Assembly (NCBI GenBank): GCA_003339415.1
Contig: PDHQ01000034.1
Coordinates: 125,354-189,353 of the forward strand
Direction of reading: 5' to 3'
Source: Ophiocordyceps camponoti-saundersi (nom. inval.)
Lineage: Eukaryota > Ascomycota > Sordariomycetes > Hypocreales > Ophiocordycipitaceae
Length of the DNA stretch: 64,000 nucleotides
The notes under the pieces: generated by a model
Seen by the model: the letters and a program-made list of their open reading frames with translations, nothing else
The model's database searches: none
What the model was told of the DNA's origin: nothing
Translations under genes and position numbers: made by a program
Shown here: positions 1 to 10,955 of the stretch, piece by piece
Layout of the letters: every line of letters starts with the position of its first letter
Numbering within the stretch: the stretch's first letter is position 1

Positions 1-2203
1 AATCTTAAGTAATAAATAAAAGTAAATACCTTATAAAATAAAGATTAAAATAGCCGCCTAGTAAAATAGGCCCCTCCTTTTTTTTTTTAACTAATAACCT
101 TAGAAAGCGTAACGCTTAGGTTTATACTTAGTATAGCTAAAAATATTTTTAAAAGTTTAAGAGGAAGGAAAATTACTAAAAAAAGTACTTTTATATTCTC
201 CCTAATTTAATTTTTTTTTATAAGATCAGATTAATCTTAATAATAACTTTTTTTAATAAGTTATAAATAAGGTAGCTTATAATTAATTAACTTAACGGAA
301 AGTTAATTAATAAAAGAAGGAAAATAAAGGAATTACTAGCTAATAGAGGGATAAGGAAACCTCGGGCGTTTTTATAGCTTTAAGGAATCCCGCTTCGAAG
401 GGTACGGAGATAAAGGATAGCGTCCTCCTTAATAGGGGGTACTTAATATATATCTTTAACTCCCTTAACTAGTTCGATACTTTCGACTTAAACGCCTAGG
501 CTAATCTTACCGTTACTATAACTAAAGTTATTATCTTAGGGGTAAGTATAGTTATACTTATAATAGAAATAAGTTATTATATAACCTTTACTAATATTAG
601 GTTTAACCCCGATTTTAATACTAATCTTATTTTTTTAATAGTTTTTATAGAAAAAGGTTACGCTTAGAATAACTTTATAAGCTAACTTTATAACTTAAAA
701 AATAAGGTAACTTTTTATTATACGGTTACGAGGATTAGGTAGCTATAGCTTTAAGTTATTAAACTAACCTTAATAGCTTTATTTAATTTATAAGTTCCTT
801 AACTTATTATAAAGACGGATAAGGATTTATAATATATTTATATAAGCTATTTAGAAGCCGAGGTATAAGCCTCGCTAAGTAAGTTACCGGGGGTTAGTAT
901 TAATAAGGCTATCCTAATAACTAATTATAAGATTTATATAACTACTAAGCTTAAAAAAAAGAGATTATAAGTGCCTTATTAGGCCTCGTAGCCTTAATAT
1001 CCTTAAGCTATTATCTTTTTCGACTTATTTTATATAAAACTAAGCTATAATAGATTAGCTTATTTAGCCCTATTTACTTATAAGCTTACGGGAGAACGAA
1101 GGGGGTATAATATCCCTTATAAAACTAACTTACTTACTATATAGGTTAAATTCGTAGCTTATATTATAAGATCTTTTAATTTAAAAGTTTCGATTATCTT
1201 TACGGACTATAAGAAAGCCCTATTTACTAAGGCCTTCCGTAAGGATATATCTTTTAAAAGTATTAATATTTAATTTACCTTACTAGCATATATATATTAA
1301 AATAATTATACTAAATAATTAAGGGGTATTATAACTTATATAGCTATATACCTCCTTATATAATTAGAATTCCCTTATAACTTATAGCTAATAGCTATAT
1401 ATATAGCTATTTACCTTCTTAATAAGACGCCTTATAAGGTAAATAAGGGGGTAGCTATATAGCCGATTAAATAAAAGCTCCGTTAGCTTAAGATTTATAA
1501 CTCTTAATAAGAGAGTTATCTATAAGATTATCTTATTTAAAACTTATGGTATATTAAAGCTTATAGTTATAAGGCGTTTCTTATAATAAGGAAGGTACTA
1601 AGAGGCCTTTAAAGTAAATTCGATCTAAAAGCTTATATTAGCTATTTAGCTAATATTACCTCCTCCTCGTAATACCTAATCTAAGTACCCTTCTTAAAAA
1701 GGCACTCCCTAATTAGTATTTTATTTATAACTTTTAATAAGAAGGTGTTCTATAGCTAGGACTATAAAGATACCCCTTAGCCGGAAAAAGCCTTTTATTA
1801 GGTTTCTTTAATTAAAAATCTAAAAAAGGAAGTTAATAATAATAATCTTTTCGGGCTTTTATAATAAGAAAAGCCCGGTATATATAACTAGGCCGGTAAT
1901 AATACTTAATCTTAAGAAATATTTAAAAACGCGTTTTCTAGCTTTTCTAATTAATCTAGCGTTAAAAAGCGGGATAATAGTTATCCTAGCGCCGGACTTA
2001 TAAATCCTTTAGTAAAAGAGGCGGAAACGCCCTTTTATACGCCTCTTACCCCTAACTCCTTTAATTAAATAAGGAATTTAGCCTTTATCCTCTCTTAAGC
2101 CCTTATAAATAAGCTTTATTAGGACTATTTACTAAAGCCCCTTTTTATATATAAAAAAGCTTACGGTAAGCCCGATAAGGTATAATAGCTAAAAGTTATA
2201 AAG
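1..2203 (+). mobile_element. Copia-type LTR retrotransposon, left part (gag-pol remnant, dead)
   Basis: Translating the + strand through its many stops gives a Copia pol backbone. A protease-region segment lies near 440-860 (FNSLN.FDTFDLNA). An integrase core follows from about 1010 to 1450, with FDLFY.K.SYN, a TDYKKALF block and a segment ending LLNKTPYK. The region near 2150-2203 reads KAYGKPDKV, the lead-in to a Copia reverse transcriptase. The reading frame stops at 2203 where a Gypsy element is inserted and resumes at 8357. Many glutamine codons have become TAG/TAA as RIP would produce. The 5' LTR and most of gag were not found and probably lie left of the window. Confidence 0.8.
2199..2203. 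repeat. Target-site duplication TAAAG (left copy)
   Basis: TAAAG directly precedes the left LTR and is repeated at 8352-8356 directly after the right LTR. Five base pairs is the usual duplication for LTR elements. Deleting the insert plus one copy restores the Copia reading frame. Confidence 0.85.
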
Positions 2204-2663
2204 TATTACGGCTATAGAATATATTAAGTAAATAATAATATTAGCACTATAAATAAAGATTTTAAGCTAAGGAGAAAGGAAAAAAAAGAGGAAAAACTCT
2301 CGTAAGCGAAATTTTAGTAAAATATATAAAGGCACGTGCTAGTAGAGATAGGAGAGGGTATAAGGAAATCTTAGTAAAAAGTTAACTTTATTTCCGGGTA
2401 ATTTCCTACTAAGGTTTTCCTAGGGATTTTACGATAAGGTTTCTAAGGTTACGTAACTATAATTAGAAATCCTTAGAAATTACCGTAAAATATCTAGGGG
2501 AAATCCTTATAAAATCCTTAGAAATTACCGTAAAATATTTAGGGGAAATCCTTATAAAATCCTCGGAAATTACCGTAAAATATCTAAGGGAAATCCTTAT
2601 AAAATCCTCGGAAATTACCGTAAAATATTTAAGGGAAATCCCTATAAAAGCTAGCGCGTAATA
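2204..2663 (-). repeat. Left LTR of Gypsy element (3' LTR in element sense), 460 bp
   Basis: The ends read TATTA...TAATA, which is what RIP makes of TGTTA...TAACA. The LTR matches 7937-8351 along its whole length, with transitions only. It is exactly 45 bp longer because it holds four copies of an internal 45-bp tandem repeat where the other LTR holds three. Confidence 0.88.
2467..2646. repeat. 45-bp tandem repeat, four units
   Basis: Units start at 2467, 2512, 2557 and 2602. Each begins AAATCCTYRGAAATTACCGT and ends in CTTATA or CCTATA. The units differ mainly by CG/TA doublets and C/T changes. They lie near the inner end of the LTR. Confidence 0.9.
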
Positions 2664-5163
2664 TTACCCCCCGATAAAAGTCTTAATATACTTATTAAAA
2701 TTAGTAATAGTAGCTATATAGTTAGGTGCTCGTAGAAATAGCTATATTATCTTAAGTATTATCCTAATATTTATAATTTATAGTAGCGGCTTTAACTTAG
2801 TGCTAAAAGTTAATAAGCGGACTAGCGGTATCGGGGAAATAGTTATAGAATTCCTTAAAGGCTATAAGCGCGTAATAGAAATTCCTAATAAGGTACTATA
2901 TCTTATCCGGATCGTAATTACGCTAGCGGACTTAATACTCTAACCGATAACGCTACTTAGTAACCCGAGATTAAAGGATCTGCTTAACCTTTTATTTTAG
3001 TATACTATTAATATTTTCTAGTTCCGCGGGAGATATCTTTTATCCGAGTAATAAATCTATAGTAGCTTTCCGAAAACGGTTAGTATAGAATAAGTTTATT
3101 ATCCGGTAGCTATCTAATAGGTTAAGGATATAGCTATAGCCTTATTCCTCGATAATTATAAAAGGTCCTAACTATTATACGTCGAGGCGCGTTATAGGTG
3201 CGGTTATAAAAAAGCCTTTATAGCTAAAAAATACTTTATCGCTAACCGTAAAGTCTGCTAGGCGACGCTTCTTATTTACTTACGTTTCCTACCTATAGCG
3301 AGCGTTTTTAGTAGCGGTTTAAGCTTACTATTATACTTCCTACGCGCGGGAGATAAGTTTATAAGCTATAGTAATTAAACCTAAGGTAGTTAAGGGATTT
3401 AAGGGACTAGCTACTAAGAGGGGGTTCCGTATATCTTTACTAAGGGCGACTATAAGTAGTACTATACTAATAGAAGCGTGCTATAAGGAGTTATACGCGA
3501 AATCTAGCGCGGGAAGGAAAGCACTTTAATTATCCTAATATTTATTCGCATAAAACTATAGCCTTTAATTTAGGTATTAGTTAATTACTTCTACGCTTCC
3601 TTATATTTATAAGTATAGGGCACTATTATAGCGATATTTAATATTAGTTAACCGATTAATTTTACCGAGAAATTTTAAGATAAATAGGCTAGCGTTATTA
3701 GTAATCTATATATCCGGTATATTAAAAAGATAATAAAGGTATTAAAAGTAGCGTTTAGCAAGCACTTTTACTATATCGTTCTTCTTACTTAGTAATATAG
3801 CGATAATCTAACTTAGCTTATAAATAAAAGTTTAAACGTAATTATACTTAAAGCGGTCTTCTAATATAGCTTTCCTATCGTAAGCTATATACTCCTATAT
3901 AAAAATTAGAATAAGTAAAAAGTATAGTAAGCTTAAGGTCTTATCTTATAAGGCCTTATTCTTTTAATACTTATAATAATTATAAATATATTAATAAATA
4001 TCTTACTTTATTCTAAGCTAGTAATAATTTCGCTAAAATATCTAAGTAGTTTTATTCTAGCTACTATAGGCGAAAATAGCTAGCTTATATATATTCCGAA
4101 TTAGGGTAGTATAAAGGAAGAGCCTCTTCTAATTATCTTACTCGGGAATAACTAAGAGGTTACCGTAAAATCCGAGATCCTAGCTCGCGTTCTCTTTTTA
4201 GATTAGTTATACTAACTCTACTCCTAACGGGGCAAAGTTTTCTCCGAGGCGGACTAAGGTAATTATAAAGGTTAGGGTTAGGACTTCGAATTTAAAGTTT
4301 TCCGGAGGAATTATTATAAGCGTCCTTTCCTCTTTCTTATAAGCTTTTACGGTTAGAAGCTTAGCTATTTTATACGAAAAGGTATTAGTAGCTATATTTA
4401 ACTAGCTAAGTTAATATAGGAAATAAATATTAAACTAAGTAAGGAAATCGGACTATTAAACTTAGCGGATAAAAAGTAATTTTTTCGTTATAAAATAAAC
4501 TAAAGCCTTATAGTTTATAATTATATCGAATTTCTAACTAAGTAATTCCGGGTAGAAATATTTAAAGCTTTATATAATAGTAAGAAGTTTATAATTTTAG
4601 ATTAGGTATATATATTTAGCTAGGTTTATTATTTTTAAGAAGAAGCTTATTAGCTTTTATGCCTAATTATTTTACTATTATTAAAATATACTAGCGGTAA
4701 TATTTTAAGAGGCGTTAGTTTTAAGCTAGGTTAGGAGTTTAGGATAAAAGAAAGTAAGTACTAGGGCTTATATAGCTAGTTTTTTTATCTTATTAAAAGC
4801 CTCCTTCTATTCCGGTCTAAGCTCGAAGGCGATATTTTTTTTTAGAAAATAGTTTAAGGGTTCCGTAGCGGTATTAGTATAGTAGTAGAAAATCCTAATA
4901 AAGTTATAAAATCCTATAAATAAGCGGATAGCCTTACGATCCCAGAGATCTTCGAATTTCTAGTTTTAGATCGCTTATATTTTATAAGGGTTTACGCTTA
5001 TTCCTTAGCCCGCGTATAATATTATACTAAGGTAGTTAATTTTAATAATATTAAACTTTAATTTCTAGATATCCCCCTATAAGTTCGCTTAATATAAGCG
5101 CTAAATTACTTCTTAGTATTTCTTTTAATATTCCTTTTCTTCGCTATTCGAGTAAATTAATAT

Positions 5164-5175
5164 ATTATTAGCGTA
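5164..5175 (-). other. RIP-inactivated reverse-transcriptase active site (YADD to YANN)
   Basis: On the - strand the codons read TAC GCT AAT AAT, flanked by ILIYSNSEE, which identifies the Gypsy YADDILIYS box. Starting from GCT GAT GAT, two TpG to TpA changes give GCT AAT AAT, so RIP alone explains the loss of both metal-binding aspartates. Confidence 0.85.
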
Positions 5176-7936
5176 TATACTTACGTAACGGTTAAGGAGA
5201 TCGTAAAATTAAGCGTTAATAAAGTTCTAAAACTACGCAGGTTTTACCTTAAGGCCGAACGGAAAAATAAGCTAATAGAATATACTAAACTTTATATAGA
5301 AAGCTATAAGGTACTTAGAGTTAAGGTTAAGATAGAGACGGTAAAACGCTTAAATAATATCGATCTTCGAGAACCGTTTCGCCTTCTAATAGCTAAACGC
5401 GGTGCCTTTTAGGGAGAGAGCGGGCGAGATCTAACTTTTTAAGTAATTATTTATCTATTAGTAGTTAATATAGAAGCGTTAGGCTATTAAGTACGGCTTC
5501 GGGGCGAAAAGAATAAAGGCGGCGTAAAAGCTAGTATCTAGCTTAATAAAACTAATTTTAAGTAAGTAGTTAATAGTCTCCTTTTCTAAAAGTAAGTATT
5601 TTATTAGTATCTTATAAGAAAGGGGTCTTACTAAGTTTAGGGGCTTCTTAAGTTTTAAGGTTATATCGTAGCTAAGCTAGGGATAAGCTAAAATATAAGC
5701 TTCCTTCTTACTAAAGAATCTTTCGAGGTGCGTAAAAGCTAGAGGAATTATACTATATATATAAGTAATATACTTAAGTTTTTTACCTTAAGGGAACGGG
5801 ATTTCTTATCCTATATATATACGGCTAGCTAAGCTTAGTTTCGTAATTATAGTTAGGTTATTATCGTTATTTTCTAACTTTATAAGTATTTAAGGTATTA
5901 ATAGGGTTATTTCTTCTTATCGCTTATAATAAGAGTCTTATTAAACTTAGCGGATAAGTTACTTTCTTAAAATATCCTTATTAATATTATTAATATCTTA
6001 GTTATCTTTAGTTAGGGTTTAGGCTAGCTTTTTTTCCTTCGCGGGCTATATAAAGTCCTTCTTCCTTTACGAGCGTTAAAGGATCCGATACTTACGCTTA
6101 TCTTAGCGAAAAAAGCGGTTCCGGCGCTTAGTATCCGCTTAGATAGCTAGGTTTAGATTTCCGTTAAAAAGGGGCTTCTCGGGTAAGAGGATCGAGGGCG
6201 AGTACTTAGTAAGGGTAAGTAAGTTATTTAGCTAAACTAGTTTCTAGGCCGCGTAATCGAGTAATAATCTCTTTTTAGCTATCTAAAATAAACCGATAAA
6301 GAGGTTCTAGATATAGTTAGTTACTTAATAGATTTCCTAAGAAAAATACCGTCTATTAATTATTAAGGTAACGATTAGGTGCTTATAAACCGAGCTAGCT
6401 TAACGGCCTTAGAAATTAATAAGGGGGATAGGATAGATAAGGATAAGCTCGGCGCTTAGGCGCTTTACTACTTACTTCGCGAAATAATAACTAATTAAGA
6501 GATAGGCGTCTACTCCGGTATTATATAGAGTAAAGGTATAAAAAATAATATTATTAACTTAAACTTAGCTATTAATAGTAAACGACTTTCCTACTTTCTA
6601 TCCTATACGCGATATTTTTAAGACTATTAAGAAGCTTTATAATAATCTTACTCTTTTCCCGAATTAGAGTTATCTAATTAAATAGAATTAGGCGGGGGCG
6701 TTTAAGCTTTACGAACTCTCCCTATCTTCTATTAGTTAGGATAGTCCTTAGCTATATAGCCTTTTTTTTATAAATAAAATAAGTGCTATTTTCCTAATAA
6801 ACCTTCTTCTTATTCTCGCTTAGGGGCTAGCTTTTCTAAATTATAATTATAGTCTTTTTCTATATAGTCGGAGTAGTTTTATTAACTTATTAGGATTTCC
6901 GGGCGATTTTATAGTAAGTAAACTCCTTCTTTTTATAAAATACCGTATTTTTTATATACTTATAAAACTCCTTATACATTATTTATAAATTCTTAGCTTT
7001 TATAAGAAAGCTTATATTAAGGTTAGTAAGCAGATAGTCCTAAAATATATACTTAATACGGGCTAAGGGGACTTAGGTTTTAGCTATAAGGTAGTTAAAC
7101 TTTATAAAAAACTCCTAGATTTCCTATTAGCTATTTAAAAAGTAGTTTAGTTTACGGAGCTAATCCGTAGCTTCGGCGAACTTATTTAGGTTTCTATAAG
7201 CGGACTTTAAGTATTATACTATCTTAGCTAATCCGGAAAAAAAGTATTCTTTTAAGTTATACTAAGTTTCTAAAAGCTAGCGGGCCTTTCCTTTTAAGGT
7301 ATAGAATAAAATACTTATCTTATTTTACTTATTACGGAAAATTATCTTATTAGATTTTATCTTATTTTTTAGGTTTATAAGGAAAGTATTAAAGTCTTCC
7401 TTTTTACCTAAAAACTTACTTACCTTTTTATAGCGAACTTTCGTAGAATTAAAATAGGAGGGGTTCGGCTATCTTACCGGGGTAATTAGCGTAAAGATAT
7501 CCTAAGTAGCTTTCCTAGTTAGAATAAATACTTTTTTACTAATCCTAAACGCTATCGATATTTCTTAATAAGTCCTTTTTACGTTTAGGTTTTAATCTTT
7601 CTAAATTAACTAACTTTAAAATTCCGTAATTTACGCTTATAATTAAGTTATCTTTATACGCTACTCTTATAATATAGTCGTATTAGTAGTATTTTAAGAG
7701 AAGGTAGCTATAATTATAGTTTAGTTTTTTTTAAAACCCTATTTTACTATAAGGTTAGGCGTCTCCGAGGCGAGTCTCCTTAATCGCCTAAAAGTTTAGT
7801 TAGGGGCTTTAGATATATATCTTAGGGCCGGTTATAATTTAGTTATATACGAGGTTTTTTCTATCTTTTATAGGGGATATAAGAGTAAAATATATACTTC
7901 TTAATCGCTTACTAGCGAAAAATAAGCTTAGAATAG

Positions 7937-8351
7937 TATTATAGCTATAAAATATATTAAGTAAATAATAGTATTAGTATTATAAATAAAGATTTTAAGC
8001 TAAAAAGAAAGGAAAGAAAAGAGGAAAAACTCTCGTAAGCGAAATCTTAGTAAAATATATAAAGGCACGTGCTAATAGAGATAGGAGAGGGTATAAGGAA
8101 ATCCTAGTAAAAAGTTAACTCTATTTCCGGGTAATTTCCTACCGAGGTCTTCCTAGGGATTTTACGATAAGGTTTCCGAGGTTACGTAACTATAGTTAGA
8201 AATCCTCGGAAATTACCGTAAAATATTTAGGGGAAATCCCTATAAAATCCTCGGAAATTACCGTAAAATATTTAGGGGAAATCCTTATAAAATCCTCGGA
8301 AATTACCGTAAAATATTTAAGGGAAATCCCTATAAAAGCTAGCGCGTAATA
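7937..8351 (-). repeat. Right LTR of Gypsy element (5' LTR in element sense), 415 bp
   Basis: Pairs with 2204-2663 and has the same ends, TATTA and TAATA. It carries three 45-bp repeat units (8200, 8245, 8290) instead of four. About 20 differences from the left copy are visible over the non-repeat part and all are C/T or A/G transitions. Confidence 0.88.
8200..8334. repeat. 45-bp tandem repeat, three units
   Basis: Same unit as at 2467-2646, at the same place in the second LTR. The unit-number difference accounts for the whole LTR length difference (460 against 415). Confidence 0.9.
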
Positions 8352-8356
8352 TAAAG
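8352..8356. repeat. Target-site duplication TAAAG (right copy)
   Basis: Directly follows the right LTR and matches 2199-2203. Confidence 0.85.
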
Positions 8357-9890
8357 GTTAAATTAATAAGGATAAAGAACTATAAAGTTATTAAAAAGAT
8401 CTTAACGGCCGCTATACCTTAAAGGTAGCGGTTAATTAATTTTAAATAAGTTTTTATTTATAAGTTTAACTTATAAAGCTTCTTTTAGAAATATAAAGCT
8501 TACGTTATTATATACGGAAATAAATAACCGCTAAATAAATTATCCGTTTACGCTTATATATTAGCGGTATAAATATTTTAGCTATTAATAGCTTTAACGG
8601 CCTATTTTAACCTTAAAGCTTAATAATATAACTTCGTAAACGTATTTTATAATAGTAACTTTAATAAAGAGGTATATTATAAAATACCTCCCGGCTTTAA
8701 TATACTAAGTAGGGTATAAAGATTAAAGAAGGCCCTATATAAGCTAAGATATTTACCCTTATTTTAGTATAAATTGCTTATAGCTTAGCTAAAAGACTAA
8801 GGTTATAGGACTATTTTAGAAAACCCTTATATTATAATAAATAGAAAAATTATTATTTTCTTCTATATCGATAATCTTATAGCTTTATTTAGGAAAGATT
8901 AAATAGATAAATATATTAAATTTTAATAAGCTATTAAGAAGGCCTTTTAAATTAAGGATCTTAGTAATCTTAAATAGTTCTTAAATATTAAAATTATTAG
9001 GGATCGGGCTAATAAATAACTTTTCCTAAGTTAAAAGTCCTATATTTAAAAAGTTATAACGAAATTTAAAGGGCTCTTAGGAAAAAAAACTTAGCCTTAG
9101 CTAATAATATTTAAGAAGATCCCTCCTTTTAAGGGGCAGGTAATAGAAGAAAAGATTAAGCGATATTAGGCTATTATCGGTAGCTTAATATACGCTATAA
9201 TTATTACTTAAGCGGATATTATATTCGCTATTAGCCGCTTAATATAAGGTTTTATAAATCTTAGCCCTTAATATTTATAATTTATAGTCTACGTTATAGA
9301 ATTCCTTTATAATACTTAAGACCTTTTAATTAGCTATAATAATAACGATTTAATTATTATAGCTATATCTAACGCTTTATTCGGGGATAATTATAATTAG
9401 AAGAGTATTAAAGGCTTTATTATTTAAGTCTTTAGGGGTATAGTTATCTTTAAATTAGGTAAGTAAGATACTATTATAACCTTATCTATAAAGGTAGAGT
9501 TCCTAGCCCTCTCTTATATTATTAAGAAAGTTAGAGCCTTCGAGAGGCTTTATAAGAAAGTATAATTTAAGCCTATATAAGATATTATAATTTACTATAA
9601 TAATTTTTAAATAATTAAGCTAATTACGGAGGAGAATTTAAAGCTAAAAACGAAGCTTTTTTACGTTAATATATACTCTTATTAATTATATTAAGAGGTT
9701 TAGTTAGGCCGTATAAAGATCGGCTAAATAAAAACTTCTAGTATAATAGCGGATAGACTAACTAAGCTACTCTAAGGGGAGAAATTCCGCATTTTCTAGA
9801 AGGAAATTAGGCTTATAAAGCTATATATAAATCCGAGGGATTAGAGGGAAAAAAATACCTCTTAATTAACTTATTAATTAAGGCCTAAGG
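8357..9890 (+). mobile_element. Copia-type LTR retrotransposon, right part (RT-RNase H remnant)
   Basis: Continues the frame broken at 2203. Visible Copia landmarks on the + strand are FVNVFYNSN and KIPPGF near 8630-8700, ALYKLR near 8735, YIDNLIALF at 8864-8890 (the YVDD box with its second Asp changed to Asn by TG to TA), an RNase H segment ADIIFAISRL near 9211-9243, and IADRLTKLL near 9748-9775, close to the usual pol terminus. Stops from RIP interrupt it throughout. The 3' LTR must lie to the right, roughly 9900-10300, but I could not define it without its partner. Confidence 0.82.
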
Positions 9891-10365
9891 GGAAGAAAAT
9901 ACCTTTTATAAGCCTTATTAAAATAGGTAATTATACTTATTTACTCTCTATCTTATATATTAAATCTAAACTTATATATCCGCGATTAACCTTATTAATT
10001 ATAATCCTAGCGTTATTCTAAATTACTATTATTTCTTTATTATTAGACTAATTTTTTTTAAAATTATTATATATACTTATTTCGTTACTTTTTAATCGCT
10101 ATTATAATTATTTTCTTATTAGTTAAATAATACCCTTATCCTAAAGTTATCTTTTTTATTATCTATTCTAATTAGGGAGATTATCTTAAAATATTATAAA
10201 CTTATATTCGTAATATCTTTATTTTCTTTACGAACTTTTCCTTTCTAATATTTTTAACTTATCTATTATTTTTTTTATTATTAAGGTAATATAGTAAACT
10301 TATTAAAATATATAAAAAGATAAAAAGTTAGTAATACTTAAAAATATTATTAATAAGACTAACTA
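9891..10365. other. AT-rich RIP DNA, probable Copia 3' LTR
   Basis: No coding similarity is visible. Its position just after the Copia pol end suggests the 3' LTR, but the matching 5' LTR is not in the window, so this is inference. Confidence 0.35.
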
Positions 10366-10470
10366 GGGAAAACCCCTAGCTAGGTAATTTAGCTAATTTA
10401 CTATAATAAGGGGGCCCTTAATCCCCTTATTATAGCTATTAGCTAAGCTACCTAACTAAGGGCCTCCCTT
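10366..10470. repeat. About 100-bp imperfect palindrome in the RIP block
   Basis: The core is a perfect 13-bp stem, CTATAATAAGGGG at 10401-10413 against its complement at 10423-10435, with a 9-nt loop. Flanking arms (about 10372-10400 and 10436-10465, both with TTAGCTAA and CCTA-type words) also pair imperfectly. It could be the fused inverted repeats of a MITE-like DNA transposon. No transposase is seen nearby. Confidence 0.6.
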
Positions 10471-10500
10471 ATATAGTAATTTCTAAAAATATATACTAAA

Positions 10501-10574
10501 GAGGTATTAGGAATTAAACCTAGCTTTATCGAGGGCTTAGCTATAAAAATAACCGCTTAACCGTTATCTAATAT
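10501..10574 (-). pseudogene. Degraded tRNA-like or SINE-head element
   Basis: The - strand carries GGTTTAATTCC, which is a tRNA B-box (GGTTCAATTCC) after one CA to TA change. About 40 nt upstream is TAACGGTTAAGCGGTTA, which folds as a D-arm with a perfect TAAC/GTTA stem and has A-box character. The B-box sits in a 5-bp T-stem with one mismatch. A convincing acceptor stem and anticodon stem are missing, so it is a RIP-damaged tRNA, a tRNA-derived SINE, or chance. Confidence 0.35.
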
Positions 10575-10955
10575 TTTTTAAGCTAAATAAACTAACTTAT
10601 ATACCTTACCGCTAATTAACCCTTAACTTTTTCCTTAATTATCGCGAGAAATCTTAATTATACCCTCTAAAAAGTAAATATTACTTACCCGGTATAAAAA
10701 GCGGTATATATAGCGCTTATAAGGGTATATTAGAGGGCTAAAATAAGAGTAAGTTAGGCGTATATTTTTATTATCTCTTAAGGCGTATAGTTATTATAAT
10801 AATAACTCCGTAACCTAGGAAATAGAATTCCTATTAGGAAAAAGGGCTATATCTAAGGCAATATATAAGATATAGGAATAAAAGCTTATTTATAAGGGTA
10901 TTACGGTATAAAAGGTAGATACGGATAGTTTTTATTATATATATAAAGATAATAA

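Larger units (their letters stand above)
2204..8351 (-). mobile_element. Gypsy-type LTR retrotransposon, full-length but RIP-killed
   Basis: A 6,148-bp element bounded by two LTRs (2204-2663 and 7937-8351) and the 5-bp target duplication TAAAG on both sides. The internal region codes on the - strand. A reverse-transcriptase segment at 5140-5180 reads IYANNILIYSNSEE, matching the Gypsy motif YADDILIYS with both catalytic aspartates changed to asparagine. Near 6740-6765 GYIAKDY resembles the end of a Gag zinc knuckle (GHIAKDC) with His and Cys changed to Tyr. This puts gag to the right and integrase to the left, the Gypsy order for a - strand element. Next to the left LTR a G-rich stretch on the element's sense strand could be the polypurine tract. 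The element cannot transpose. Confidence 0.88.
1..10955. other. RIP-mutated AT-rich block (gene desert)
   Basis: About 10.9 kb in which the dinucleotides CpA and TpG are almost absent while TpA is very common and CpG is still frequent. Because TG is lost there are practically no ATG codons, and TAA/TAG stops fill every frame. This is the product expected of repeat-induced point mutation, which turns C into T mainly at CpA in duplicated DNA. Both retroelements inside have their catalytic codons changed by exactly these transitions. Ordinary CA and TG dinucleotides resume at about 10956, within a few tens of bases. No functional gene is visible in the block. Confidence 0.95.

Noticed and set aside
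2467..2646. CRISPR-like array
   Set aside because: The 45-bp units are directly adjacent without unique spacers, lie inside an LTR, and the organism is a fungus.
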